A DNA stretch of 64,000 nt, taken from the NCBI GenBank assembly GCA_947568835.1, contig OX387603.1, positions 19,244,651 through 19,308,650 on the forward strand. The letters run 5' to 3'. The notes under the pieces were generated by a model. That model saw only the letters and a list, made by a program, of their open reading frames with translations, ran no database searches and was not told the origin of the DNA. This document shows positions 9,968 to 21,744 of the stretch, one piece after another. Position numbers and translations under genes: made by a program. Position 1 is the first letter of the stretch; each line of letters starts with the position of its first letter. The DNA is from Protonemura montana. Taxonomy: Eukaryota; Arthropoda; Insecta; Plecoptera; Nemouridae.

Positions 9968-12852
9968 ATGATTGCAAAACTAGTATATGTAGTAGCCCTG
10001 CTATGGATATCGTTGGTTCACGCTCAAAATGGACCAAAATTAGTAGCTTGTTCTTCGAACTCTTCGGCATTAAGGGTCACTTTTGACAGCACACAAAACT
10101 ACACCGGGCATTGGCATCACTCGGTAAGTGGGCATTACAGTTACAAGAAATGACTTTAAAGATGGTTTTGAATCGATTTATTATTTCTAATGTAGCTTAC
10201 TGCGGTTTCCATGTTGTAAAGGTTCAAATGATAAAATAACAACTATTTTCGGTATAACTTGGTCCAAAATATTTTAAATTTTACATTGTAATCAAAGCTG
10301 ATACAGTTGTATAAAGAAACGAGCAAGTATCAGTTTAAAATCTTCTAAAGTGACTTCTTTAGACCATCTATTTCTTGTTGGAGTCAGTAATGACATGGGT
10401 TTTTGGTCTAAGGTCATCATGAATCGGGCTCTTCTTCGAGGTCTGCATTACGACAAGGATACTGGTCCTTGGTCAGTGGATGTCGATTACAATCCTGAAA
10501 ACTGTGGCATTGCGTCCAAAGACTCCCTGCATGTCGTCGTGTCATTTGACGGTAGGCAAATAATAGGATCAGCTATCAGTTATGATTGTTTTTAGACTCA
10601 TGTCTACTTGATAAAACCTTAGCATTAGTTTTGACAAAAAATATTTGAACTTGGTTTTGAATGCCAACTAAAGAACTAAATTTCCCAACGTTTCGTAACT
10701 TGTACTGGTTACTTCTTTAAGGAACAAAAGAACCACACAAAATTAGAACAATTACCAAGGATTACCACTTACCTAGGATGCTTGAACTAGGTAATTTTTA
10801 TAATTTTAGTTGGTTTTTTTTTATCGGAAAATTGTCAGGATTGCTCTCACCCTTGAAGAAGTAACCAGTACAAGTTACGAAACGTTGGGAAATTTAGTTG
10901 TTCTTTACTTAGCATTCAAAATCCAGTTCAAATAGTTTTTGTTAAAGCTATCAGTTATTATTTCGTTCCTTGTTGAAGAGCACAGAAGATTAAAACTTTT
11001 GCGGCAAACATCAACCGATCTTGGTAGTACATTATTGTACATTTTGCACGATTGTTTTTAAGTGTTTTCTTGGGATTTCAACTTGAAAATGAATAGTTAA
11101 AATATAGCTAAGAGCTCAGAGTGCTCAGTATTCAGATTTCAGAAAACAGATTGAGAATCGTCCAGGATTCAGACAAAAGTGAGTCGATTCCAAACACGTT
11201 TCAATCAAAACTATTGTGCTGTCTCTTCCCAGCGCGTCCTTCAGGAAAGCGGAACACCGATTATAAGTTCTACCCCGGCGTGGGCTACTACAAGGTTCAT
11301 TCGGTGGCCGAAACTTGGGCGTCGGCCAAGGCAAACTGCGAGAAGGAGGGCAGCCATCTTGTGATAGTCAACTCACAAAAGGAAGCCGACTTGATGAAGC
11401 AACTCCTTGCCAACTCGGCCGACACTTGGGCGTGGGTCGGCCTAGTCAAATTAGACGCGAAGGGGGAGTTCGTCACAGTTTTTGGTAATTAATGAAAAAG
11501 AAAATCTAAATGATGTATTTTGATACATGATTGGGTAAATTAGTTTTAAACCAAGCTTTGGAAGCAAGTTTGGAGTTTCATTTTTATAAGTTAAAAGATG
11601 AAGAAGAATATCAAATATTTGATTTTAAGTTCCTTTTTAAATGTCAGGAATGCATTTAACTCTTTTAACAAAGCAAACAGCCATCAGGCATTAAGGAGCG
11701 TGAATCCTGATTTAAAGATCACAAGAAATAGTATCTGAATCAGTCATTCACTTGAGATAATATCGTCTGAAAACAACGGAAGGGGCTATCACCAGGTCAG
11801 TCAGCTACTCTTAACAACTAAATCTATGCGATTTTTGGTAACAACGAAAAGAAATGTTAAATTAAAGCGGAACGACTTAGGCGGTGAAAAAAGTTATATA
11901 ATTGGGTCATTTTAGTAAGCTCGACCATAAAAGAAAATCTAAATATAAAAATACACCAATTTGTGTAATTTGTGGGTCAACATTTTGGTCAAACACGTTC
12001 ATTTTGTGCAATAGTCTTTAGTTGCCAGACTAACTAATAGTCTTTAGGACCAAGGAGACTACGCAACTTATCACCGAATAGTTCGTTAGGGGTAGGGTGC
12101 ACTTGGTTAGAGAAGTGTAAAAAAGTGCGTAATTAGATAAAAGTGTTTCCTTGTTCATTTTTTAAAGATATTTTCTTGTCGATCTGACTTAACTGACCCC
12201 GAATAATTTAGCTATCAAGCCAGAAATGAATTGATTCATATTGGTGGGTTTAACATTTCCCTTTTGCAGGTGACCCGATCAGTTCGACTGGGTACTCGCG
12301 GTGGAACGCGGGTGCGAATCCTGCCAGCGCTGCAGTGAGCTACGCCGCTGTTATACACAAAGCCGAAGGAACGTTTCACTACGAGGGGAACACTGCTAAG
12401 CACGTCAGCGTTTGGACACCTCTGGACACCTGGCCGGCTGCAAAGGAAGCCTGTGAAAGAGAAGGAGCTCATCTCGCCATCATCAACTCCCAGCAAGAGG
12501 CTAATACCTTGAAACAGTTGATTGTCAGCGACGATTGGGCCTATCTTGGCCTTATCAAACACGATGCCAGAGGAGAATTTATTTCCGTTTTCGGTAATTT
12601 GACATTTAACTTTCTTGCAAAATTGTATTAGAAGCCAGATTGGCTTGGTTTCGACCAAAATTAACAAGGATACCACAATACTTTGTTCCAGGTGACCCTA
12701 TCAGCAAGTTAGGTTACTCCAAGTGGCATCCGGGGGTGAATCCAGTAAATGCAGCCGCTGCTTATGTAGCATTGCTTCACAAAACCGAAGGAACTCTCAG
12801 TGCCTCCTCTCAAAATAGCAAACGTTCGAGTATTTGTGAACTGGATCTCTAA
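9968..12852 (+). CDS. CTL-3: fused lectin with one and a half CTLDs
   Basis: Exons 9968-10123, 10413-10551, 11233-11484, 12270-12593 and 12692-12852; 343 aa, against about 232 for its neighbours. Residues 1-20 or so are a signal peptide, then N-terminal domain and a full first CTLD half (DYKFYPGVGYYKVH, WVGLVKLD). Exon 4 starts normally (GDPISSTGYSRWNAG) but does not end at the expected VCEQ. At about 12415 it runs straight into TPLDTWPAAKEACERE, the middle of a CTL-2/5-type exon 3, without a frame break. It then splices to an extra exon 4 ending in ICELDL. The last Cys of the first CTLD is lost and the second CTLD lacks its first strands. Either a real deletion fusion or an assembly join; the frame is open throughout. 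Confidence 0.75.
10585..10946. mobile_element. foldback MITE family B, in CTL-3 intron 2
   Basis: Two inverted arms, about 10631-10720 and 10855-10945, share runs such as AACGTTTCGTAACTTGTACT and its complement. A flank TTTTTAGACTCATGTCTACTTG before the left arm recurs inverted at 26200-26235. Other copies or pieces: 26061-26235, 42463-42510 and 45714-45758. No coding capacity. Confidence 0.75.
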
Positions 12853-13013
12853 GACGGTGAAATTGCCAAATACAATAAATGATTCGAAAACCTCGATAGC
12901 ACGTTTTTAATAAACAAAATAATTGTAATGATTTTAAAATATGTTTTTCAGTGGTCCGTTAAGTAATTAACAGACCATTAACCAAAAATGAAACCATCTT
13001 CTGCTTTGCCGTG
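12853..13013. other. CTL-3 3' flank
   Basis: AATAAA at about 12875 and TTTAATAAAC near 12907 are candidate polyadenylation signals. Confidence 0.4.
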
Positions 13014-13440
13014 CTCTGTGTTGCTCTGAACTTGGACACTGGCTTTTTGAGACGATTTTAGTGTTTAGGCATCAATTTTTGAGACGGTTATAGTGTTGAT
13101 AATAAAAAATACCCCGCGCATTGCAAGCGTTTGCAATTTAAATCAGATTTCATCCTAATACAGCAACGAATCCAAAGTCAAATTGGAGTTATTCGAGTTT
13201 GACATGTTGTGACGTTAGATAGCATCACTAGAATCAGAGTGACTGAGTATTCACAGCCTCGTGGTTCTACATCTTGAAGAACTGTCATTCTCATCAAATA
13301 CACATAAATCGTCTCAAAAAGTCAGTGTCCAAGTAGCTCAATGGTTCAGAGCAGCACCCGCGATTGGTGGAGTTCGGGGTCCCCGTTTGGGCATCCATTT
13401 TTGAGATCGTTATAGTGTTGATAATAAAGAACTCCTAACT
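13014..13440 (+). repeat. tRNA-like SINE family C, truncated copy plus full copy
   Basis: A truncated copy (13014-13150) has the tail TTTTTGAGACGGTTATAGTG TTGATAATAA. A fuller copy (13308-13440) has CGTCTCAAAA, then a tRNA-like stretch TAGCTCAATGGTTCAGAGCA with a B-box-like GGAGTTCGGGGTCC, then the same tail. The ends form inverted repeats (CGTCTCAAAA / TTTTGAGA). Related copies at 28200-28430, 39040-39205 and 62905-63095. Confidence 0.65.
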
Positions 13441-13877
13441 GCATTCTTCAATTGTAATGTATGGCTCAGCGCCACTTTAATAACGTCTTTGCTATAAAGA
13501 TAACAGCCTGTTAAAGACTTGTCTCATCGGATACTTCTATTAACTTCATAACCTTCGGTTGCTTATTTAACTGGGCAATGGTCCTCGGATGTGACTTTCC
13601 ACATGGTACAGCGACATGGAAACCCAAGCCAATAGCAATAATTGGAGGCAGTAAGTCTGCATGGAAATTGTTTTCTAACCACTAAAGAACGCTTTATTTT
13701 CCAAGGTGTGAAAAAATATAAAAAAATACCCAATCAGGTTAAGGGGTAAAGAATCAAATATGCAATGATACTAATAGGTAGAATAATAAAAAAAAAAAAC
13801 GATTAGAAAAACTTTTTTTAATAACTTAATCTTTAATTGTAAACGAAGAGAGTTTTAATCTCACAGTCAATCAAAAA

Positions 13878-13956
13878 GAGGGGACATTTCCCCATCTTTC
13901 ATCAGCAATTCCTCAGCTCTGTCAAGCATTCCCCTCGAAACAACGTGTATATAAAA
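13878..13956 (+). promoter_or_regulatory. CTL-4 promoter module with strong kB-like site
   Basis: GAGGGGACATTTCCCC at 13878-13893, ATTCCCCTC at 13928-13936, TATATAAAA at 13948-13956. The first element fits an NF-kB-type GGGRN..YYCC site. Confidence 0.72.
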
Positions 13957-13996
13957 GAAATTATAAAGTTAAGACATCAAGTTCCAAGAATCAATC

Positions 13997-16085
13997 ATGA
14001 AGGCGCACATTTCGTTCATTATAATTTTGTGCGGGTCCTTAGTTCAGTTCCTAGTAAGAGCAGAGCTGACATGTTCCTCTGCCAACACTTCGGTGATTGG
14101 GGTTGCTTTTGACAGCAGCCAGAATCAAACTGGGGACTGGCAGCACTCGGTATGTATTTTTTTTTTTATATTTTGTCACTTATCAAAAAAAATTGCACCC
14201 GATTCAAATGAATTGCTTTGATTCCGTAAACAAACCGAACTTCAGCCTAATTATGTGGACGTTTGCTTTGCAATTAGATTGTCCTGTCAAAGCGAGGTCT
14301 TCAAAGCGGTCACAATGCGGATAAAGACGATGTCCCCTGGAACGTGGAGGTCGGGTACCAACCAGTCTACTGTGATGTTGACTTGAAAGACAAGCTGAGT
14401 GTTAAGATAACGCTCTCTAGTAAGTATTATGGCTAGTGAACACACTTTTCTGCTGTTATGTATGAGCTAAACAACAAATTCCAATTTAAAGTTTAAGGAA
14501 GTTCATATAACATCAGTTTTAATTTATAAGAACTATGTATTCATGAAATTTAAAAGAGAGTTTACATTAAAAAATTATTTGTCGGGTTTTTGAACTTTGA
14601 ATTTTGACCAGTTGAATCAAAATATCAAATTCATTTTGTATCGACTTTTACTCACCCCCACTTTCCTTAAAAACTGTCTATCTCCTACTGACCAAACTCA
14701 TAGGCATGAAAGGTTCGTTTACTCTGTGAAAATAATAAAAAATTTTCTTATGCTTTTTAACTGTATTTTTAAATACTGATACATTATCGATGCCGACGAC
14801 GATTGACGACGACGTTGACCAACGATGATAGTTTAATTTTACTTTACAATGAAACATATATCGTTTATTTGTTTACTTGATTAATCAGCTTGTGCAATAT
14901 AAGACAAAATATTTAATAGATATTCGAAGTTTCCAAAAGTGTTTTTTTTTATTGTATACATTTTGTTTTAAGACACTCTAATAGCCTCACAAAAATTAAC
15001 GGTCGAACGGGACTCGAACCCCAGTCGCCATTTATTGAGGGTGTTACTCTAACCAATTGTACTGCAATAGTTTTTGCATCTTCTGCCTTTTAAGCTGATT
15101 TACACAATTTTACGTTTTTAAGCATATAAGCACTCGGGCTCCCAAAAATGAGGACAAAGACATTTTTCCAAGCAAGAAGTTTACTTGTGTTTAGCTGTTT
15201 TTTTTTTATATACAATGGAAACGCCCAAAACGTTAAAAATATTTTTTTTCATATTTCCTAATTAAGACCTTTTCTAAAATTTTTAGAAAACTAATATCAG
15301 GAATCTATATGTCAGTGCGACGAATTTTTAATCCCGAAAATGTTTCATCTTTTACTTTTCTTACTGATTTGTATATGCTTGCATTTTTAAACACATTGAA
15401 GCTTGGGCGCCTAAGACTAGTTCTAATCTAAGCCAAACAATTTTTTTCCTAGCAAGCAATTCACGTTAATTTTCCACACTTATAGCAAATAAAAACTTTT
15501 AACCGTTAAAAAGAACCGATTCCATATTTCCTAATTAAGCCTTTCTCTAGCTTAGTCCAAACTAATATCAGGAATCTACATTTCAGAGCGACTAATTCTA
15601 AACAAAGAGTACAGATTTTACCCAGGACTTGGTTACTACAAATATCACCCCACTATGGACACCTGGCCGGTTGCAAAGGAAGCCTGTGAAAGAGAAGGAG
15701 CTCATCTTGCCATCATCAACTCCCAGCAAGAGGCTGATGCCTTGAAGCAGTTGATTGTCAGCGACGATTGGGCCCGGATCGGTTTTATGAAACACGATGC
15801 CAAAGGAGAATTTATTTCCGTTTTCGGTAATTTGACATTTAACTTTCTTGCAAAATTGTATTAGAAGCCAGATTAGCTAAGTTTCGACCAAAATTAACAA
15901 GGATACCACAATACTTTGTTCCAGGTGACCCTATCAGCAAGTTAGGATACTCCAAGTGGTATCCGGGTGTGAATCCAATGAATGCTGCCGCTAATCATGT
16001 TGCTGTGCTTCACAAAACTGAAGGAACTCTCGGTTACGTTACTAATGACAACAAACGTCCGAGTATTTGTGAACTGGATCTTTAA
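13997..16085 (+). CDS. CTL-4: LPSBP-like C-type lectin, loop-degenerate group
   Basis: Exons 13997-14149, 14278-14419, 15587-15826 and 15925-16085; 231 aa. Signal peptide MKAHISFIIILCGS onward, mature start near AELTCSS. Exon 1, intron 1 and exon 2 are close to those of CTL-5, so the two are recent duplicates. CTLD: EYRFYPGLGYYKYH, ACEREGAHLAIINS, WARIGFMKHD. Exon 4 has GVNPMNA in place of EPN/QPD and ends SICELDL. Only the outer Cys pair is kept. Intron 2 is over 1.1 kb because it contains a tRNA-like insertion and a decayed tandem copy of the exon 3 upstream region. Confidence 0.88.
14998..15070 (-). repeat. tRNA-like SINE remnant in CTL-4 intron 2
   Basis: Read on the minus strand: CAATTGGTTAGAGTAACACC, then GGGGTTCGAGTCCCGTTCGA, i.e. 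A-box- and B-box-like blocks at about tRNA spacing. Too degenerate at the acceptor end for a working tRNA. A weaker relative lies at 37140-37200. Confidence 0.55.
15311..15345 (+). pseudogene. decayed duplicate of a lectin exon 3 start
   Basis: GTCAGTGCGACGAATTTTTA then ATCCCGAAAA matches the acceptor and first codons of group exon 3 (TTTCAGTGCGACGA..). It is preceded by a CCTAATTAAG..CTAATATCAGG stretch also found before the real exon at 15587. The region 15120-15345 is thus a worn tandem copy of 15400-15600. Confidence 0.6.
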
Positions 16086-16426
16086 GACGGTGAAATTGCC
16101 TAATAAAATAATTGATTACAAACCTTGACAGCACAAAAAAAATTTTTGAATATTTTCAGTATATTAGAGTAAATTCTATTCACAAGTCAACGGCCGATGT
16201 ATTCTGAAGAATAAAGCGTTTAAAAAATAAAACAAAAGTCGACAACTGATTCATATATTTTAAAAAATGTCTGAAAGTACACAAAATATGAACACGACTC
16301 GATAAAAAATAAAAAACCAATACTAGCGTCAATGTACACAAAAAAGAGCTGAAAATACATTTGTTTTACGAAGTTACTTTTCAATCGTGAATAAAGGGAT
16401 GTTGTAATCTCACACTAAATCAAAAA

Positions 16427-16503
16427 AGGAGAAATTTCCTCAGCTTACACTAAAAATTCCTTAACTCCGCCTAACCTTCCCCTTAAAAACCTAACTTATA
16501 AAA
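16427..16503 (+). promoter_or_regulatory. CTL-5 promoter module
   Basis: AGGAGAAATTTCCTC (palindromic core GAAATTTC) at 16427-16441, CTTCCCCTT at 16476-16484, TATAAAA at 16497-16503. Confidence 0.7.
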
Positions 16504-16546
16504 GATATTTTTTTTTTTATAGAAATGAAGTTCCAGGTTTCTAAAC

Positions 16547-17923
16547 ATGACGGCGCACGGCGTTTTGTTCCTTGTGATTTTGTGTGGGTCCTTAGTTCAG
16601 TTCCTAGTAAGAGCAGAGCTGACATGTTCCTCTGCCAACACTTCGGTGATTGGGGTTGCTTTTGACAGCAGCCAGAATCAAACTGGGGACTGGCAACACT
16701 CGGTATGTATTTTTTTAAATCTTTTGTCACTCATCAAAAAATAATTTGTACCCGATTCAAATGAATTGCCTCACTTCATGAAACATACAGAACTTCAAAC
16801 TAATTATGTGGACGTTTGCTTTGCAATTAGATTGTCCTGTCAAAGCGAGGTCTTCGAAGCGGTCACAATGCGGATAAAGACGATGTCCCCTGGAACGTGG
16901 AGGTCGGGTACCAACCAGTCTACTGTGATGTTGACTTGAAAGACACACTGAGTGTTAAGATAACGCTCTCTAGTAAGTACGAGTAAAGTACAAGTATAAG
17001 CACTTGTCAACGCAATTTTAGGTGCGTTGTGGAAGAGGGTTGCTTTCATTTCAATTGCAAATAATTGTGTGCTGAAATACATATCGGATTAAATCAAATT
17101 GAATAGCTAAATAAACCTAAATTGATTTGATTCCATCTAGTGTAAATATATAATTTAACACACGCATGTTTGAAAACTATGTATTTTTTATATACTTCGG
17201 CTATTCATTTTACCAGTAAACTAATTGTAAGGAAGAAATAAAAGTAAAAAAAAGGGTTTTTACTTAACGAACTAAGAGAAGAATGCCCTACGATACAAAA
17301 TATTATCAGCGATGCACGATAAGTCTACAGTTTTTCTTACAACCTTATCTCTAACTAATCTTTACTTTCCTTAATTGCGCCTTTCTCTAGCTTAGCCCAA
17401 ACTAAAATCAGGGGTCTACATTTCAGTGCGACGATATCGTAATCCAGAGTACACATTCTACCCGGGACTTGGTTACTACAAATATCACCCCACTATGGAC
17501 ACCTGGCCGGCTGCAAAGGAAGCCTGTGAAAGAGAAGGCGCTCATCTCGCCATCATCAACTCCCAGCAAGAGGCTGATGCCTTGAAGCTGTTGATTGTCA
17601 GCGACGATTGGGCCCACATCGGTCTTATAAAACACGATGCCAAAGGAGAATTTGTTTCCGTTTTCGGTATTTTTCTTATTTTACTTACTCGCAAGTCTAA
17701 TAGAAGCCAGATGGCCTAGTTTCGATAAAAACATACAAGAATAACAAGTAACTTTGTTACAGGTGATCCTCTCAGCAAATTAGGATACTCCGAGTGGCAT
17801 TCGGACTATAATCCAGTGAATGCAGCCGCTTCTTATGTAGCAGTGCTTCACAAAACTGAAGGAATTTTTGCTTACGGCGCCAAATATACCAAACGCTCGA
17901 GTATTTGTGAACAGGATCTCTAG
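16547..17923 (+). CDS. CTL-5: LPSBP-like C-type lectin, loop-degenerate group
   Basis: Exons 16547-16702, 16831-16972, 17427-17666 and 17763-17923; 232 aa. The start at 16547 keeps the signal peptide MTAHGVLFLVILCGS in frame; the ATG at 16525 is out of frame. The N-terminal domain is the same as in CTL-4 except near the start. CTLD: EYTFYPGLGYYKYH, ACEREGAHLAIINS, WAHIGLIKHD. Exon 4 reads GDPLSKLGYSEWHSDYNPVNA and ends SICEQDL. Inner cysteines and EPN/QPD are absent. Confidence 0.9.
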
Positions 17924-18240
17924 GACGGGTTCTCAAGCCACAGACAATAATTTGCTCCAAAACTCGGTTGCACTTTTTTCCTATCAACCCAATTAATTTT
18001 AATAATTGTACTAACTTTAAAAATAAATATTGTTTCAATCCATTGTCACACTTATTTGAAATTTGAATAATAAACATGTATTGAAGATAAAACAAAGCGA
18101 ATAGATTTCTTCCCGTTAGACAAAAAATTGCTAAAAATGTTTTTAAAATTATGTATTTATGGTAGCTACGATAATAAAATATTCCACGAGAAATAAAGTT
18201 TCTTTCGATTAGGGTTTGATTAGAGACTATGTCAAATTAA
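17924..18240. other. CTL-5 3' flank
   Basis: AT-rich; AATAAA near 18023 and 18068. No feature otherwise. Confidence 0.4.
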
Positions 18241-18254
18241 TACTAGCAACTCTC

Positions 18255-18530
18255 TGTCAACAGTTTTTTTTTTAGTTTTTTTTTTTTAGTTGTTTATTTA
18301 GCAAAAAAGATGCTATTTACAGTACATTATAAATTATTGTAATTTCTTAGCTTAAAATTTTTCTTAAATACTAACAAAGCTTTCTAATTTTCTACTAAAC
18401 TTAACAAAGTCTTCCTCACCTTTAATATTTGCAGGAAGTGCATAATACTTTCTTAGTCCTCTATAAAATATACTATTATTAGCCTTGCCTATATATTGCT
18501 AGTTATCTCCAGTGCGAACAGTATTTATAC
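18255..18530 (-). mobile_element. non-LTR retrotransposon 3' end fragment
   Basis: On the minus strand the end of a reverse-transcriptase polyprotein can be read: RTGDN, one stop, then YIGKANNSIFYRGLRKYYALP, a block typical of the C-terminus of jockey/CR1-like proteins, followed by SRKLESFVSI and a stop. A poly-T/poly-A end lies at 18267-18290. Severely 5'-truncated and inactive. Confidence 0.65.
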
Positions 18531-19825
18531 CTCCTCTAAAGGGACCATTCCTGTCTGAGATAAAATCTCCTAGCAGGCCCTTGAAGGGGAAAATATGCAG
18601 AAGAGATTTCGAGGCAAGTCTTTGCTTCTGCGAATTTGTGATGAAACAACATAGGCAAACAATTCAGTAGCAAAAATGTCAGTTGTAAATAATACACCAG
18701 CGTGTGTTTATTACTTATGATACAAGAGACTGATAAAATTACTAAGAAACTATAATCCTTATAAGATTCGAATCCTGGAGCTGGATTCACACATCGGAGA
18801 TAAGATAAGCTCCCAGAAGTTTAGAGTAAAGTCCTAATCGTCATGGAAACAACTTTTTTTAAATACTTTTTATTTATTTATTTATTTAATTAATTAATAA
18901 TACCAGATTAATCAGCGTCGAATATGATATTGGTGCGTCAGGTGTTAAAAATATATACAGTATTTTGGATACGTTCGAAATTATACAAAACAACACTTAA
19001 ACAACATGGGCAGCTTCCACAAAGTAGAGTTTTAGATAATCCTCAGAGCTTGAATATTATCAGCCAACCACTGACAGTGTTTTCAGATTTTTAGGAATTG
19101 TTACCAACTGAGATACCATCAAACTGTACCCAACTCAACTGTACCTACTCAACTGTTCCCTCAAATTAATGGGGGTTAAACTTAAGCTCTCATTTATTGA
19201 TTGTATTGGAGTGTATTTTCCTGTTCAATGACCCGCCAAGTCAGATAGAATTGATTTAGCTTTAAGACTGTAAGGTGTAAGTTGGCTTTTGCAATGTGCT
19301 GCAAATCAATATTGAAATCGTGGTAGAGCACAGTCGGTAGAACAAGAAAAGCATTTCTTGATATTGACTAAGATCAGCGGCTCTCAAACTGTAGATAGCT
19401 GAAACGATTTTTGTAAGCAGTGTTAAGTTTGAGATATTTGAAAATGTAACTCTAACACATTTTAGAGCACAGTTTAGCATGATAAAGACGATCGTGAAAA
19501 TTTAGGGGAAAGTATCGCGTTTCAACGTAGATGCTCGTTTCAGTAGACAGGCAAAGAGTTCGACAAAGAAATTACTTGGTTTTTAATAATGTGGTAAAAC
19601 AATGCCATATGGGTCAATCTCTCGTTTAATTTTTAATTTTTCTGTTTAATTTCCTGTCTGAAACCCTATATAACTAAACTCATATTTCTAAAAACTTTGT
19701 TTGTACGTCTTAAAATGTTGATAATCACTAACTTATATATCAGCTGATGAAAAAACACATTTTTATTGCTGGTGTTAATTCGTTTGCAAATAGTTTTGTT
19801 ATATGAGCGCAGAGGTATCCTTATA
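18531..19825. other. intergenic, about 1.3 kb
   Basis: AT-rich sequence with short TTTATTTA runs at 18866-18900. No supported gene, RNA gene or full repeat. Confidence 0.4.
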
Positions 19826-20235
19826 AAAGCGCAAAATCATGCGACGCAATTCCCAACTAGGTTAAGCTAAGGAAAAAAACGGAATAAAATATTGTTGTCC
19901 TCTATTCTTAAAGAACATAGTACAATTTTTTTCAGGTTCCCTATGAAGCATGTTTACAAATTCGCCATCGGTTGTTATCTGCAATGCACTTGCAATGCTG
20001 TTGTTAGAATTGCTGTCTATCACGGCCACAAATGTGTGCCAATTGGAAACAATTAAATGCAAACAGCACTATATTCGGTAATTGTATGTGGTTCTTCTTA
20101 GGAACTAGGGAGCGTGGACTGAATTATGAGTACACTATAATTTCAATAAAACTCTTCCATACTGACCTCTGGGATTTCCTAGCCTTGTTAAGACTTAAAA
20201 ATAAATCGAACATAAGGGCTACGTTTCTGTTTTGA
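19826..20235 (+). pseudogene. lectin pseudogene relic (promoter, exon 1, exon 2)
   Basis: A TATAAAA at 19832 is followed by a broken exon 1: CTGCAATGCACTTGC (LQCTC) and VVRIAV, then after a frameshift a CANWKQ stretch matching the TGDWKHS end. Exon 2 follows at about 20101: GTRERGL and later TDLW, aligning with the LKNRGL and TDLW of CTL-8. The start codon, a signal peptide and a usable intron are lacking, and no exon 3 or 4 follows. Best read as a dead 5' half of a lectin gene; the opposite-strand reading frame over it resembles nothing I know. Confidence 0.5.
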
Positions 20236-20572
20236 TTTCAAAAGCGGTGAGTTCGGTTTCAAATCACTTTTGCATTAACCAATATGCCTAAAAAAACAGA
20301 CCCTTCGAGAGTAACACGGTTTTTTTAAGCCCTTCACAGAAGATTCTGCTGTGTTTTAATAACTCTACAACTAGTATAAGCAAAACTGTCCATTGCAAGC
20401 ATTTGCAATTTAAATACTACTTCAATATTACTTTAGGTCCTAGAGAGTGTGTTAAAATGCATTTAGATGCAAGAAATCCCTTTTTTTCTACCCACTGCAA
20501 TAAATAATGTGTTGGGACGTTTTTAGAAGTACTTTGTAATTGGAGCAGAGCTTAAAAATTATTACCAGTAAA

Positions 20573-20651
20573 GCGGAGAAATATCCTCATCATAAACAAA
20601 CTCCAACCAACATTTCTCAACATTCCCCTCATTATTCAGAAACGTATAAAA
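20573..20651 (+). promoter_or_regulatory. CTL-6 promoter module
   Basis: GCGGAGAAATATCCTC at 20573-20588, ATTCCCCTC at 20622-20630, TATAAAA at 20645-20651. Confidence 0.72.
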
Positions 20652-20670
20652 GAGCATTAAAATCTGCAAG

Positions 20671-21744
20671 ATGAACGTCAGTCAGCGATTTCAAAGTAGG
20701 CAAGTTCATAGCATGGCTGTATCTTGTATCTCCGTATTCGCGCTCCTGTGCGCTTTCTGGATTCAATCCCTGGAAGGGATGGAGCCCAGATGTTCCGCGA
20801 TAAACTCGTCGGGGCTGAGGATGACTTTTGACAGCAATCAAAATTCTACAGGGCACTGGACGCACGCGGTAAGTTTTGGTGTATTTTTAACACTTGTTGC
20901 CTAAAAAATTTAAGCACCGTTTCAGGCGTTTCAGGTAGCAAATTTGATTGTGATCCTTGTTTAATGAACCAACTTTTTTTTTTTTTACTTTAGCTCGGCA
21001 TCATTAACCGCGGACTTCCGAAACAATTATATTCCAAACAGAAAAAAGTCAACTGGAAAGTGGATATTGACTACAATCCCGAATTTTGTAGTGAAGAAAA
21101 CAAAGATTCACTCAGCGTCTTGATTTCTTTTTCCGGTACGTATTTAACACGTTTTTACATGATCATTGTGATGCCTAACAATCGACTTTGCGTATAATTT
21201 TACATATCACAAAATTACAGTCCCAGTTCTGAAAAGAAATCCAGACTACAAGTTTTACCCAGGCCTCGGGTATTACAAGTTCCAGCCATCACTGGACGTT
21301 TGGACAGTGGCCAAGGAGGCATGTGAGAAGGAAGATGCTCATCTTGCGATCATCAACTCCCAGGGAGAAGCTGATCTGATGAAGCAACTTCTTGCAAATT
21401 CCAGTAACCCTTGGAGCTGGGTTGGTCTTATCAAAAACGACGCCAAAGGAGAATTTACCACCGTCTTTGGTAAATTACTTTTTTTTTATTTAATTATTAT
21501 CTAAATTTTAGCATGTTTCATTTCTTTTTTATTAAAAAAATAAGGCTTGATATAACCAACTTCTTGCACTTTCCGTCCAATAGGCGATCCAATCAGCTCT
21601 ACGGGATTCTCAACGTGGTACTCTGGCGTGAACCCTGCGAATGCTGGAGCTATCTCCCCTGCAGTAATCCATAAGACTGCTGCGACTTTAAGCTATGGGG
21701 CTAACACGTCAAAATATCCCAGTGTTTGTGAACTGGGTTGGTAA
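20671..21744 (+). CDS. CTL-6: LPSBP-like C-type lectin, loop-degenerate group
   Basis: Exons 20671-20868, 20994-21135, 21221-21469 and 21584-21744; 249 aa from the first ATG, or 235 aa from the in-frame ATG at 20713. The latter starts directly with a signal peptide (MAVSCISVFALLC); the first lies only 20 bases past the TATA box, so the second is the likelier start. N-terminal domain with Cys in PRCSA and EFCSE. CTLD: DYKFYPGLGYYKFQ, ACEKEDAHLAIINS, WVGLIKND. Exon 4: GDPISSTGFSTWYSG then VNPANAG, ending VCELGW. No inner Cys pair or EPN/QPD. Confidence 0.88.

Noticed and set aside
19862..20062. Minus-strand small protein
   Set aside because: No domain or splice logic, and the + strand there aligns with lectin exon relics.
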